DNA from: Siphonodentalium dalli
Lineage: Eukaryota > Mollusca > Scaphopoda > Gadilida > Siphonodentaliidae
Direction: 5' to 3'
Length of the DNA: 64,000 bases
NCBI GenBank assembly: GCA_032622095.1
Contig: CP136061.1
Coordinates: 253,281,582 to 253,345,581, forward strand
The notes under the pieces: model-generated
Told to the model about the DNA's origin: nothing
Seen by the model: the letters and a program-made list of their open reading frames with translations, nothing else
The model's database searches: none
In this document: piece after piece, positions 19,527 to 32,712 of the stretch
How positions within the stretch are numbered: position 1 is the stretch's first letter
Layout: every line of letters starts with the position of its first letter
Program-made: the position numbers and the translations under genes

Positions 19527-20023
19527 TATCGGCGCTTATTGGAGAATCCATTTCGAAATGCAACATCCGAATGCACCGTCTCGTCTATACATATTGATAT
19601 TATGACAACAAGGAAAAATATAATGTGACAATATCGACGACATTTCAATATCTGGACACAAGTTTGGTCGCCATCTTGGCTGTGAGTAACAATTGCCCAA
19701 CTTAAACGAATGCTTCGCGTCAATGTTCCCTATCCACATATAATTGTGCCAGTGCGTAGAATTCGCCTAAAAATAACGCCCATCATAAGAAAGTAAAGGA
19801 ATGTAGGCGTGTTTTCAAATTTCGGTCGCCATTGTGGCAGCCATCTTCGATTTGGGAAACCGTTTCTTGCATGAGATGTAAGGTAATTACTTCACCTCAG
19901 TATATCCACCTCGACATATCGACCTATTTCGATACCGGGGATACCTCCATTTTAAAGTTAGAAAACTCTCCACGCTGTTCAACTCCGATATGCACTGAGT
20001 ATCTTAGACATTGGTGTAAACAA
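19527..20023. other. Intergenic, no gene supported
   Basis: Short overlapping frames exist on both strands but show no motif or codon regularity that I would defend. Confidence 0.4.
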
Positions 20024-20475
20024 TATGTGACCCGCCATATCAAATCCAGTCGTAAGTCGGGATTTTTTTACCCCGTGCCAATGCATTCTCTTATATATGC
20101 GAGTCGACCATAGGTCGCCTCGCATATATAAGAGAATGCATTGGCCTAACAATTTTTTATCTCTTTTTTAAAATAAATGTTTCTTACAATTTTTAGGACA
20201 TAAAATAAAAAACATCCATTACCCTGCAGGGAGCCCCACACATATATAGAAGCATATAGAAGAGTGTCGTCTGCTGATGTTTGTCTGGGGCTCTGTATGG
20301 GTGAAATTATAACATTGTTAAAGAAGACAAGAACAAATTATTAAAATTGTTAGGCCAATGCATTCTCGTATATATGCGAGGCGACCTATGGTCGACTGTC
20401 ATATATAAGAGAATGCATTGGCACAGGGTAAAACAAATGCCGACTTACGACTGGATTTGATATGGCGGGTCACAT
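20024..20475. mobile_element. MITE family A, full copy (GTGACCCGCC ends)
   Basis: The ends ATATGTGACCCGCCATATC and its inverse bound 452 bp. Long TIRs of about 120 bp each include the 69-bp palindromic module (20077-20145 and 20354-20422). The interior has CCATTACCCTGCAGGGAGCCCC and TCTGGGGCTCTGTATGG, which can pair with each other. Other copies: 48716-48968 (left part) and 59123-59548. It is non-coding. Confidence 0.88.
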
Positions 20476-21221
20476 ATTTATTCCCCAATACAAAACAAGA
20501 TGAATATCTTAACAAAATGCTAATGGATGATTATGGGTGATTGGAATGGGACGAGACAACAAGCATATTGTGGCTTTTTTGTAAGTCCTCTCCCAGACAT
20601 ATCTTAGACATTATTGTATTTCCATATAAACATTAATACATCAAACAATAAAAGTGGGATGGCGACTACATTTAGGCTATGAGTATATTGTTTGCCTCTG
20701 GTACATTGTGTCTGCTTTCGATCACACAAAAACTGGACAGGTAGACCTATTGGTTACTAGTCGGTACTAGTTCCCATTATATTTGAAACCTATGTCGGGA
20801 TTCACGCGTTTAGCTGGCTTTACGGTGGAGAATATTTCAAATATGCTCGAACTTATTGTAGTATAGCAAGAATATAGTTTCAAGAATTTATATGTTTTTC
20901 AATGTTTCATACAGAAACTGGCATTGCTCAATTCCCTTAGATTAACCAAACTTCGCTGGAAAATCACAACTTAAAAAGGAAACAATGCTACTTTTTTGTA
21001 TAACGTATAACAGCACCATGTTCCATGTGATCATTTCATCGTACCAAATAAGTTATCGATGGGTGTGGTGGACAAGATTAAATATGGACCTTCCTGAACA
21101 TTTTGCGAGCCAGTCAATTCTCTTGTATATGCGAGGCTCCCTATCCACTGGCATAGTGGATTTTATGCTGCACCAGCGCAGCTCCCATCAAGAAAGGGTT
21201 AATCAAAAATAACCAACGTCC
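20476..21221. other. Intergenic, no gene supported
   Basis: A half copy of the palindromic module (CAATTCTCTTGTATATGCGAGG) lies at about 21116-21137. Otherwise nothing was recognised. Confidence 0.4.
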
Positions 21222-21626
21222 AACATGGGTATAGCCCAATACAATATGGGTATAGCCCTATACAATATGGGTATAGCCCAATACAATATGGGTATATCCC
21301 AATACAATATGGGTATAGCCCAATACACTATGGGTATAGCCCAATACAATATGGGTATAGCCCAAATACAACATGGGTATAGCCCAAATACAACATGGGT
21401 ATAGCCCAATACAATATGGGTATAGCCCAATACAACATGGGTATAGCCCAATACAATATGGGTATAGCCCAAATACAACATGGGTATAGCCCAATACAAT
21501 ATGGGTATAGCCCAATACAACATGGGTATAGCCCAATACAATATGGGTATAGCCCAAATACAACATGGGTATAGCCCAATACAATATGGGTATAGCCCAA
21601 TACAACATGGGTATAGCCCAATACAA
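21222..21626. repeat. 21-bp minisatellite
   Basis: About 19 copies of TATAGCCCAATACAATATGGG with 21-22-bp spacing and AACATGGG variants. Several long frames on both strands come from the repeat and are not genes. Confidence 0.95.
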
Positions 21627-23279
21627 GGCAATCAAATTTTTAATAATGTAAGTCTGCTCTTTGAAAAGTACAGTCATGTCAAGAACTATATTTACAGACG
21701 AGGAACAAATGACGCATGCCGCTTCTTCGATCTGTGTGATGTAAATTAGCGAACATCGCATGACCACTAGGCGCTCGGTGCCGAGCGCCTCTAGCTAGAG
21801 GCACTCGGTTCCCACCTCTGCTATGCGATTTTCTACTCTGAATGACGTTTGGTTATGGATGTCCATCATTATGACCACAAGTGCCCAAAACGACGTTGTT
21901 AGTATTTTCCACTCTAAATCCGTGTTTGTTGATTTTAAATTTGAGTTTCGTCCTGCCCATTGGCCATGTTTGACACCGTGAATTCGACACCTGATGTGCA
22001 ACGTCTTGTTCGAAATTGTAATTACATTGGGTAAGGGGAGAGGGTCAAACGGTAGAGTGTTTATTTTGGGATTCGTGGATGTTGACATATGGGTCATCAT
22101 AAACTCGAAGAAAACTGATCCAAATCTGGTTCCCCGGACAACCAAATACAAACATAGAACCAAACAGTTTGGTTCCCACTAAATTCAAGGTTTGTGTGGA
22201 ACACGGTCTAGCTTAAATGTCATATAGTCTACAATTTAACAATATGTCCACGCGTTTGGGGTTAATGTGATGTGTGGAAGGCTAAATCAAGATTGAAATA
22301 CCAATGCTCACATACCTATAGACTGTTTCAATGCTCACATACCTATATAGACTGTTTCGAGTCATATGTATATATACTATCTCATTTTATTGCGGGAGGG
22401 GATAACTATACATTTTGCTCATGTCACAAATAGGGAGGGGAGTATTTAAAGTGATGTGAAACGTAAATTTAACCTCACAATTGAGTTCCCTGCGTTATTC
22501 TGTGGAAAGACTGAATAAAATAACCCCCATACACGAAATGCCCCAACCAGATATCAGTTTGTACTAATTATACGGCCACGTAACTAACTATTTACTTTCC
22601 CTCAATCGGGACGAATAATTCCACTGTAAACGCGAAATAAATACACTAACGAGTTGTCGTGTGCAGTCGCGGAAACACCCGAACACTTCCGACTTGGTCG
22701 GGATTGAGTCGGCTTTCGTTCTCAGAAAATAGCTTCCATGGAGGGAGGCCGTTTGCTGGAATAGCGTAACATCAGCTTAATAAAACGAAAAACAAGCGGT
22801 ATAGTCAATTCGAATGGGAGGGATATAAAAGGAATTATTGGCTGAAATCACCAACGGAAGAACATTGACCGAGTTATGAAAGAATTATAATCAAAGTGGT
22901 CATGATCGAGCAATGAACAACGGTAACAGTTGAAAATGTTACTATTTATAGAAATTTGTAATCGTTGCAGATCGTTGACCGATTTTATGATCGATATACA
23001 GCAGATACAGTCTCGTGCAGAAAGAGATGTCTTACATGTGTATTTCAAACTGTTTAATTACCTGTGCAATGCTACATGTGTGCCATATTGCTATTCACTA
23101 TTCTAGTACAGACCGTATTTGTTTGGGACAGCGATGGTGATATAGATATCCATATGGAATTATGTTTTCTTCAATTTTTGAGTTTATATAGGCCCAAATA
23201 AATATACCATAAGATGGACTCAATCATTGACAGTTAAAATTGGATGGAAGTAAAGAAGTGTTGTGTATTTGCACTAAGT
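21627..23279. other. Intergenic, no gene supported
   Basis: ATGCTCACATACCTATA is duplicated at about 22306 and 22330. Short frames at 21795-22182 overlap on opposite strands and show no domain. No RNA gene was recognised. Confidence 0.4.
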
Positions 23280-23910
23280 AAGCGCAATTGCTTTATGCTT
23301 AAGCGCAAATATTTGTATGCAAATAAATAATAAATGTAAAAAAGACTCCCATGTGATTTGCTCTAAACTCAAATTAACTCAGGCCATAAAACATTACTCA
23401 AACATAGGTGAGGACTCCACCCAGATCCCATACTAAGATGGATATTCAGACTGAGGAAACCAGTTGGAGATAGGTACATGTATTTGCTTAAGCATAATTC
23501 ATTTCAATTACGCTTAACTAAGCTTAAGTGTAAATGAAATCCACTTAAGCGTAAATGAGTTGCGCTTAACCGTAATTCATATACACTCCCATTGAACTCC
23601 ACATACTCAAGCTGAAATGGATGCAACCACATTACTAATGCCAGTAAGTTAACATACATCAGATTATACAAATATACATATAAGGTAAGACAGCCGATGA
23701 AATTATTGCTCTTAATATAATTCCAATGTATTATGATAACACATAAGTCAATTATGCTTAAGCGTAAATGATTACATTAAGAGAACTGATTTATGCTTAA
23801 GCGTAAATTATTTACGCTTAAATGCAATTAGTTAATATAAAATGTGAAAATGAATCATTTGCGCTTAAGCGCAAGTATATGTCTATCAATATATTTGCGC
23901 TTAAGCGCAA
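23280..23910. repeat. Cluster of TTGCGCTTAAGCGCAA-type palindromes
   Basis: Short palindromes built on GCTTAAGC recur about ten times (for example around 23297, 23517, 23545, 23757, 23793, 23811, 23862 and 23897), separated by irregular spacers. Two more related forms occur at 26640-26705. No coding sequence is seen. Confidence 0.7.
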
Positions 23911-23984
23911 ATACCTAACACTCACTTACTTCCCTCTGATTGTGAATGATAGAGTCCATCTCATAGTATATCATCATGGACCCA

Positions 23985-24312
23985 TAGTAGTAGCCCCATA
24001 TAATACTGAAACATTGAAGAAAAAATATTTCCATATGCATATATCAGCATCTCTGTCCCTGGTGTCCCAAGAATTGGTGCCTCACTCCCAGAGCTCTAGT
24101 ATATTTTATTAAAGGGACATCTCCTACACAGATATATACCATTTCCATGGCCATGAATATGGAATTCGGGGTTACTGGGGACTCGCTTCCCTCATATGGT
24201 GTACTTATTGACTTGAAATTGGGGAAAACCCCAATTTTCATATTATCAGCATCCCTGTCCCCAAGAATTTGTGTCTCCATCCCAGAGATCTAGTATATTT
24301 TATAAAGGAGAT
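23985..24312 (+). repeat. Tandem repeat of about 240-bp period flanking a transposon
   Basis: TCAGCATCTCTGTCCC...CCCAGAGCTCTAGTATATTTTAT recurs in two versions (24043-24113 and 24247-24303). CCATTTCCATGGCCAT with CTTCCCTCATATGGTG (24140-24202) recurs on the far side of the next element (26515-26585), so that element appears to have inserted into this tandem repeat. Confidence 0.65.
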
Positions 24313-24314
24313 AT

Positions 24315-26494
24315 TAGTCTGGTCGTTTAACCATTGGACCTAGAAAAAATTATTAACAAGCTGTTTTTGGTGTAATTTTGTCGGGCAGAATCTGAGGAAT
24401 AACATATCCAAAATCCGCTGAAATCCGCTTTGGGGAAAATTCTTTATTCAAGATGGTCGCCCAATATGATTGTTAATATCTGAAATTGTTGAATTTCTGC
24501 GGTAGATGCAACAATTAATGCCAAATTCGCAATAAAATTAAATATTGACAAACAATGTTTAGCCGCAAACCATATTTGTAGAATGTCTTTCCCAAAACGG
24601 ACGCCAAAATGGAGAAAAGTGAATGAAATTTACACTTTGTGAAACATGTAATTGCTAGTCCTATAAGATAGAACAAACGTTCGAATTATTTGAGGATATT
24701 CATTGTAGAGTATAAGAGAAACGTTTGATCAGAGATGTAAGAATTCTCCCTAATGAATCTCACGAGAGAGCAATCGAAAGCAGGGTCTCATGTAACGGTT
24801 AAATCTGGACTTTTGGGCACACATAAACGGAACAATAACGCAGTTTTATATGTACTTTTTATGTTGAATCGTGTGATTATATGTGTAATTAAACAGTTAA
24901 ATGCGATTTGATATGGATGTATTGATTCTGTGATGTTTTCTAGAAGCAGAAATATATGTCGTCAGAGTAGTCTCGTGAATGTGACCGATCATCATTTATT
25001 TTGATATCTACAAAATTAACCCTTTCAAAATGCACTGCTATGGAACAATATAAGATATATGCATACAGTTTTGGGTAAAATGTGAAGATTCCATTGTCTC
25101 TATCTCAAAATAGTAATCATAGTTGCCTCCAATCAGGTGACAAAACACGAATATTTCGCTTTGATCACAAGAATGCATGGTGGTATATTATGAACACAAT
25201 TTATCAAAAACACAGAGGAGTACAAAGCCTATCTTCAATAAATTCTAAACTTGACCAATATATTTACATATTCTGTGGCTGAGACTGTGTTTATATCTGG
25301 AAATTATATTTCGTTATATTCACCGAAGCCACATATATGCGAAAATTACTACGATTTCTGCAACCGCATCACCGCGTTTGCCCCTTATCCCTAAAGTTAC
25401 ATATAGTTGCTGTACACAAAACCACAAATAGCAACATTTAGCGAATGTTCAACGCTGAAATAACAGCTTTAAACGATGAACCCTTGCTATTTAGCACAAT
25501 TACGTGGGTGGTACTGGTAAGATATTTTAAAACGAAACGATACTGAAAATTAATATTGTGCATTGTGTGGTAGTATATCCCAGTTGTAAAGTGGGGACTG
25601 AAATAATTTGAACAAAATGTTCCAATAATAAACCGGTTTGGTAGCCGCGTGAAAATTAGTCTTAAATAATCTGTAAGATGTACCATCTCTTTGATCTCGT
25701 GGGATGTGGCGCTAATCTATTGAAGATATTGATGTTTCTTTGCAGTGTGATAAGCATTGGGACATATGTGTATGGCTTATTATCACGGAGAGTGCAGCAA
25801 ATTCTATAAATCTAACTAGTCTTTATACCACACGGGTGTGCACTTCGGTGTATGTGTTACATTCAATAATTAATCACAATGTCCAATGAAACTACCATAC
25901 AATGCATGTCGAAACATTACTTTGTGTGTTGCATGATCAAAATTATTATATTTTGTCCGGACAATTGGATGTTGGATAATCTAAAAAACAGAAATTTAAC
26001 CATTGGGTTTGACTTGCGTTCAAATGACCAATACATCATGCAGATGGATATTTTAATGATCTGTGTACCTTTAAAGATACTAAACAACATGAATGTAACA
26101 TTAATAATACGTATGTTCACTCCTATATGGTTATCCAATATGTTGCCTTCGTCGTGGTATGTTTTGGAGTTGCGGCCATTTTGACAGCCATTTTATGGCC
26201 GCGATTGTATTATTTTCTGTCCGTGTCACTCTATTCGCTCCGTTGCTCCAATTTCACACATAGTTGTACAACTACGAAATCCCTATGCCATAACATATCG
26301 TATACTTACCTTAATAATTTACGTTAGAACCCACCCCTATTCAGGGCGCTGTAGAATATTTTCCCCAAAGCGGATTTTAGCGGATTTTGGATATGTTATA
26401 CATGAAGATCTCCTCTTTCCAACGATACCAAATTTAGCTTGTTAAGAATTTTTTCCTGGTAGACCTTATATTTTCAGCCCGACAGCCAGACTAT
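24315..26494. mobile_element. Non-autonomous DNA transposon with long imperfect TIRs
   Basis: The left end (TAGTCTGGTCG...ACAAGCT...AACATATCCAAAATCCGCTG...CTTTGGGGAAAAT, about 130 bp) is matched in inverse at 26343-26494. The element is about 2.2 kb. Its interior holds short frames (25082-25282, 25438-25686, 25879-26327) without any transposase motif that I can recognise. Confidence 0.7.
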
Positions 26495-26727
26495 ATATCC
26501 TGCACATATCTCTACCATTTCCATGGTCATAAAAGAGATATTGGGGTTACTGGGGGGGGGGGGGGGTGCTTCCCTCATATGGTGGGTCTGTGCCATTTAA
26601 AATTAATTCAGGGGGGTGATATCAATGCATATTAATTTTTATTTGCGCAAATGATTTACACTGAAGCGCAAATGATAGATGTTATTTTGCGAAATATTTG
26701 CGCTTGATCGTAAATGAATAATAAATG
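26495..26727. other. Short intergenic stretch with G-run
   Basis: A run of about 15 G at 26556-26570 follows a copy of the tandem repeat that flanks the upstream transposon. CGCAAATGATTTACACTGAAGCGC relates to the TTAAGCGC palindromes of 23.3-23.9 kb. Confidence 0.5.
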
Positions 26728-27745
26728 TGAAATGGGTATCCCATACATGAAATGCCGTATCTATATGCTATAGCGCGTATATCATACAGGTCTGGGTGAA
26801 CCACCGATCAATCAATAACAGCCCGATCGGGCTAAAGTAGACCGATCAGGCTAAAATAGACCGATCGTTCTTTCACAGCCAGCTTGAATCTTGGATAAAG
26901 GGAGTAGGCCTACTCTAAATTGTTCTTTAAAGTGAAATAGGCCTCCCATACATGAAACGCCTTATCTATATACTATAGCGCGCATACCCTACAGGTCTGG
27001 GTGAACCACCGATCAATCAATAACAGCCCGATCGGGCTAAAGTAGACCGATCGGGCTAAACTAGACTGATCGTTCTTTCACAGCCAGCTTGAATCTTGGA
27101 TAAAGGGAGTAGGCCTACTCTAAATTGTTCTTTCAAGTGAAATAGGCCTCCCATACATGAAACGCCTTATCTATATACTATAGCGCGCATACCCTACAGG
27201 TCTGGGTGAACCACCGATCAATCAATAACAGCCTGATCGGGCTAAAGTAGACCGATCGGGCTAAACTAGACTGATCGTTCTTTCACAGCCAGCTTGAATC
27301 TTGGATAAAGGGAGTAGGCCTACTCTAAATTGTTCTTTCAAGTGAAATAGGCCTCCCACACATGAAACGCCTTATCTATATACTATAGCGCGCATACCCT
27401 ACAGGTCTGGGTGAACCACTGATCAATCAATAATAGCCCGATCGGGCTAAAATAGACCGATCGGTCTTTCACAGCCAGCCTGAATCTTGGATAAAGGGAG
27501 TAGGCCTACTATAAATTGTTCTTTCAAGTGAAATAGGCCTCCCATACATAAAACGCCTTATCTATATCCTATAGTGCGCATATCCTACAGGTCTGGGTGA
27601 ACCACCGATCAATCAATAATAGCCCGATCGGGCTAAAATATACCGATCGGGCTAAAATAATCCCATCGGTCTTTCACAGCCAGCATAAATCTTGGATAAA
27701 GGGAGTAGGCCTACTCTAAATTGTTCTTTCAAGTTACAACATTTA
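26728..27745 (+). repeat. 205-bp tandem repeat (five copies)
   Basis: Five units of about 185-206 bp, each with GAAATAGGCCTCCCATACATGA, TATAGCGCGCATA, GGTCTGGGTGAACCACC, the palindromes AGCCCGATCGGGCT and ACCGATCGGGCTAA, and TAAAGGGAGTAGGCCTACTC. The fourth unit is about 20 bp shorter (one CCGATCGGGC box missing). It is non-coding and looks like a small satellite. Confidence 0.92.
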
Positions 27746-28980
27746 AAAAAAAAAAAATTATTCTGATTCATTTTGAAACTAATGAAAGACAATTTTGAAA
27801 CTAATGAAAGACAATGTATAATTTTTTGCTGGTATATTCATCATAAATTTGAACAAATCTTCAAGCAAACAAAATTTCAATATTCAAGAAATCTCTTACA
27901 ACAGTGTCAGGAAGACCAATCGATCTAGCTCAGCACGATTGGTCTATTGTGATGTCAAATATTATTGAAATATTGCTTATAATTTTCATTTACAGAAGTC
28001 AATAATTCGCATGCAGATAACTTCACCTTGTATTCGGCCAAATATGTTGACGTTAGATTAGAAGGCAGAATTCCCAGATTTGTTTATTATTGGTGAACCT
28101 GGATAATTTCGGAGGTGTGTCAATCGTCTTTTGCACACTGTGAATACGTACTCATTCTCTCCTAAATTTGCAAAAATCCATATATATATAAATATATATA
28201 CAGAGTGTGAAAACGTTGTTAGTTGCCAAATAATTGTCGACATTTTACTTAGAAAACTTGAATGCAAAAACTATGATAGGCCCCCTATTATTTTGTTTGT
28301 TTTTTTCTCTTTTTGTTGAATCTACTTTCGTTATCGACATGCCGGCCTTTGTTTTGGCTGTTCTCCCAGTCGTGCGTGCCAGCCGATCGTCGTTATTCGG
28401 GTGGTTCCGATTTCCTCCGAATATAATTCCATGAGACTCCGCGCGCTGATTCGCTCCGAAAATGTGTTGGTATCTGAGAAGATTTCTTACTCTGATCACA
28501 GTTTTCAACAATTTAATACAGGGCGAGTACCGCACTAATAATATGCCACATTGGGGTTTTCTTTCTAGTTTTTTATGACCTTTCTTGTGGTATATCGGGC
28601 ACAGTTCTGTCTGACATCAAATATATGCCCACCGGGAGTGAAGCTAATGACTTTAACAATAACTTTATTAATATAATTCGATATCTCCTTCAGACTTACG
28701 AACATCTTCCGATCGTCGGTGTCTATTCGGGTGAACCAACATCGTGCGATAGAACATTCAGAAACAAAGACACCCAACCGTGCTTATAACCTATACACAT
28801 ATAGTGTCACGGTCACGGACATTGTTTCCTATAGTGAGCGTTTAATGAACCAAATTGGGCATTGGTATGATTACCGTGTGAAATATCGGTATATATAGGT
28901 AGTTGTCGGTAATATGATGCAATATGAAAACATTAATGCTCCCTTGCCAGATGTAACACCATAAATGTAACGTTGAATGT
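27746..28980. other. Intergenic, no gene supported
   Basis: An A-run (27748-27760), a short direct repeat (AATTTTGAAACTAATGAAAGAC near 27770 and 27792) and frames of 60-96 codons without recognisable content. Confidence 0.4.
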
Positions 28981-29110
28981 GGTCTTGAATAAACCATTGA
29001 TTGTCTTGTTAGAGCGGCTGCGTGGTCTTGAATAAACCATTGACTGTTTTGTTAGAGCGGCTGCGTGGTCTTGAATAAACCATTGACTGTTTTGTTAGAG
29101 CGGCTGCGTG
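28981..29110 (+). repeat. 43-bp tandem repeat (three copies)
   Basis: GGTCTTGAATAAACCATTGA begins copies at 28981, 29024 and 29067, each ending TTAGAGCGGCTGCG. An AATAAA in each copy gives it the look of a retroelement 3' end, but LTR borders are not evident. Confidence 0.85.
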
Positions 29111-30149
29111 TCTTGCCCCCAACTCGCCATTACAAATAATAAATGTGTGATCTTTCTATCTGTTATCTTGATTCTGGAATTATGTGATTCTTTAACCATA
29201 CCTAGCTGAGATCTTCTCTAGAATTCACCACGCGAAACCCCTAACCATTTGGGATCTATATTTACTTGAGCCCGTGGATATCAAAATATGACAGACAATC
29301 CGTTACAAAACGATATTATTTATTCAGGAATCTCATCAAAACAGAATCAAGATTTTACTATCAATGATAGGCATCTGTGTGTCTTGTGTAGGTTTATGTG
29401 ACTATAACTGTCTCAAAGTTAGTCTCCAATTAGCTAAACAAAAGTTAACATAAAAATCAACTGTATTTTCCCGCAAATGACTATTATGCAAAAGAACCAA
29501 AAACTTAACAAAGTTTTGATTTTTATAATTTATTCATTTTTTTGTTACAATTTACATTCAAATATTAACATACATATATTTTCTGAAAATGAAATTGAAT
29601 GATATATGGATCATATACATGTATGTTTCTTATTACCACTACTTATCAATGCCAAGGTGGTGGAATTAGTTCAGTTGGAAAACATTTGTTACTTCTTTTA
29701 CAGTCGCAAAGCTATTAAGGTGTGAATCACATACCTACACGTGAGAAGGGTATGGGTCTTGTAGAGTTCTGGCTTTACAGTATGTGGATTCTATTTGCGA
29801 TAAATCCTTTTTGCCATTCTCTTTTTTTTTGTGGATATACATTTTATTATAAATTTACTGTAAGGACATTACAGTATATATATCTTTATTGCCTCCTGTA
29901 TGGAGAGATTATACAAACAGTATAAAGGAAGAATACACACACAAGCATTAATAATACATATATACAATAGAAAGAAAGATGCGTGCACAAATAACAAGTT
30001 TTATTTTGTGCGTGTTGGACAACTGACAGTGTTTAGCATATTCTTGGAAGCTAGTAGTTACGAACACCCTTCGCAATGTTGCAAGAGTGGAAAAGAAAGA
30101 CAGCAGCATCAATAACAAGGTTCACGGAATTGTGGATATGTTTTGACTC
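29111..30149. other. Intergenic, no gene supported
   Basis: Short frames at 29722-30115 show no family signature and are not defended. Confidence 0.4.
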
Positions 30150-30910
30150 TTAGCATATGCTAGAGTTTCCAAGAAGAAGAGATGCGAATGTGTCCACAGA
30201 GAGTGAAGCCAGGAATTCGTAGCCCTGAATGCCGTACACATCGACCACTCTCTCCCAGAATATATTCCTGAGATGAATCAACGATTGGGCTCGACAGTCA
30301 GATATTACGTGCAAAATTTCGTTGTTGTAGATCGAGCCACACTGAGCACAACACAAACTGTTTGGGTATGTCGTTTTGTTCAGAAGAAGTACCAGATGTC
30401 GCAGTTCTTTTGAACGATGGCGATTCCTTGATACGAGATCCCATACGTTCCAGAGATTGAGAGGGTCTGAGTGACATCGCAAGAAGAAACTTAGATCTGA
30501 ATCATTGACAACAGATTCCGACCAATTTGTCCGATAACAGTTTTTAACTTTTGATTTCACGAGGTTCTTCCATTCTTGTTTTCCGGGAAACACCCCGTGT
30601 CAATGAAGATTAGAACGAACTCGAGCAGACCATATTCCTCGAGAATGGGCATCACATCCATCACGAATCCCGACGACTGTCTCCCAAAAAGAACACGTTG
30701 CTGTAATTTAAAGATGAACAGTTCCAGCGGGGTTTGATGGTCAGGAGGAAGGTGGATTACGTTTTCGATGAAGATGAGCTTTCTAATATTAATTTCCTTT
30801 TCTATGGGTAACAGTCCAAGGAGGCTTAGCGATAAGTTAGTTCTTGCGCGAACTGGAAGAGACTGACAATGTTTAACACAGGTGCGGAGTGTTTTTTTTT
30901 CCAGTGTCTG
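30150..30910 (-). pseudogene. LINE (non-LTR retrotransposon) ORF2 C-terminus, frameshifted
   Basis: The minus-strand frame 30150-30593 ends with a C-x2-C-x(11)-H-x4-C box (residues CAQC...HVISDC), the zinc-binding tail typical of non-LTR reverse-transcriptase ORFs, with R-x3-W nearby. Upstream, another frame (about 30600-30900) continues with SLPVRARTNLSLSLLGLLPI and similar RT C-terminal text. The shift lies near 30594-30610, where a TGA blocks the first frame. The RT catalytic core is absent, so this is a 5'-truncated copy. Confidence 0.72.
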
Positions 30911-31267
30911 AAGTGCAGTGATATTGTTCTATTCAAAGACATATTCCATTAGGTTGCTAGTGTTTCTGTTTGGTACTCTTGTTTTAAGAATTGACATGCA
31001 GATTCAAAAAACTTAACAAAGTTAGCCAATGACAGGGGTCACTCCACAGAAAACCACAAATCTTGACAAACACCAGTTACAGGTCTTAACACGTTTACTG
31101 CTGAACACCAATGGGTAATTCCATCCCGTATGCCAAAATGGGATTGCATGCTTTGCCCGGAGTTTGCCGATAGTAGTTGATATTTTATGTATATATGCAT
31201 GAGTGATGGCTTGATGGGTTTTGGGGCGAATGAGAAGATCTCTTGATCTATACTCCCTCTATATACA
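30911..31267. other. Intergenic, no feature recognised
   Basis: AAACTTAACAAAG near 31010 echoes 29508. No gene was recognised. Confidence 0.35.
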
Positions 31268-32358
31268 GATCAGGCACATCCTGAATTCCACTAGTGTAGT
31301 GGTATTCCACTATAAGCCTTTTTACTGGTTCGCGATTTTCAAGATGGCCGATGGTTCCATATGGTCCGATTCCTACCTTTTTATCCAACCCACCGGTAAA
31401 GTGAGAAGTAGCATCCATTTCGACCATTTGTAACATTCGACAGCTGAGTGCGAGAATTTTTTATCAACATTTTATGGCTTAATTTCATTTATTCTGAGTG
31501 CAACTACGTGTTTAAGAATTGTTTTGTGGCCATGTCATCTATAGAGTTAGGATCTGGTGACGATGCAGACATTCAGACGCCCACTTTTGTCAACGAACTT
31601 CCCATAAGTTACTGATAAATAGCGAGTTCTTGCGTTAAAAAAATAACTCAAAAACATACGTGATACATCCAATCCATCTACTGTGCGAAACCTATGTATC
31701 GTATGTATCCAGGGTGTGAGTGTTTAAATAGTTTTATGAAGTTCTCGCACCTGCGATACGATAACGACCTGTTGGCATTTTATTTTGGGAATTCCCAGAC
31801 TGGAGTCATATGCTAAACATAGATGCTACTTGTTAACTTTGACCTCCGGAGACCAAATGGCGGATTCGCCGCGAGTAAGTGAAATCACTTATTATAGTGG
31901 TATATGACCATTACCATGAATATGATAAAAGAGGGATAATCCAAAAATAAAAAATCATATTTCACACATATATTCAAAATCAGTGTTGCACTAATTCGGT
32001 ATCATACATATATTTTGTCCAAGAGAATGATTAATCATGACGGCAGACGATACTAGTAAGCAACTCAATTAGCATTCAATTAGTTTAAATGTTGTTATGA
32101 AGGAGCGATTGAGTCATCATATTATCGTCCTTTAGAAAGGCATATATCAGTAATATTATCGAATAACAAAGCTGGCGCAAAATATTGCACAACGTATTTT
32201 GTCGGAAGTCTGTTCATTCGCTGCGATATTGTTAAGAGTGAAATTTGGCTGTGCGCTGGTATGCGGCGTCTTCTATTCTCGATGTAAATCAAGGAAACAT
32301 GAATAGGCTATGGTGGAATACCACTATACTAGTGGGATTAAGAATGTGCCTGACCTGA
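31268..32358. mobile_element. Non-autonomous DNA transposon, 1.1 kb, about 50-bp TIRs
   Basis: The left end GATCAGGCACATCCTGAATT with GTAGTGGTATTCCACTA is inverted at 32305-32358. The interior (31920-32215) matches 38385-39050: TATTTTGTCCA, GACGGCAGACGATAC, GCAACTCAATTAGCATTC and ACAACGTATTTTGTCGG. No transposase is encoded. Confidence 0.78.
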
Positions 32359-32409
32359 TATAGTGGTTCGACCAATATCGGCATACATGTATATGATGCT
32401 GAAATATAA

Positions 32410-32712
32410 CATATAAGGCTACTACGAGGTAACATAATTTACCAGTGGTCATCGTTGGTGCCAGCTACGAGTTATCTCGTATAGGTAAATACAATTACGT
32501 TTTCAATGACTTCGATGACGAAGAGTGCTATACAGGGGCAAGCATATCGTGTATAAGACATGGTAAATGAATTTTATACACTCTAAGTCGCATATCAGAC
32601 GTCGAAAACGTAATATATATTTACATACGAGATATAACGCTGACACCAGCGATGACCACTGGTAAATTCCGTCCCAGTCGCCGATTGCGAGTTATCTCGT
32701 AGTAGCTTTATA
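32410..32712. repeat. Foldback (inverted repeat) element
   Basis: ACCAGTGGTCATCG with TACGAGTTATCTCGTA and AACGTAATT-type arms (32440-32500) is inverted at 32605-32712 (GAAAACGTAAT, CGATGACCACTGGT, GAGTTATCTCGTAGTAGC). The loop contains 32521-32595. Confidence 0.65.

Noticed and set aside
21203-21767. Repetitive ORFs of IPILYWA type
   Set aside because: Translation of the 21-bp minisatellite in several frames.
28920-29150. Solo LTR around the 43-bp repeats
   Set aside because: AATAAA boxes are present, but no paired LTR, primer-binding site or target duplication could be defined.
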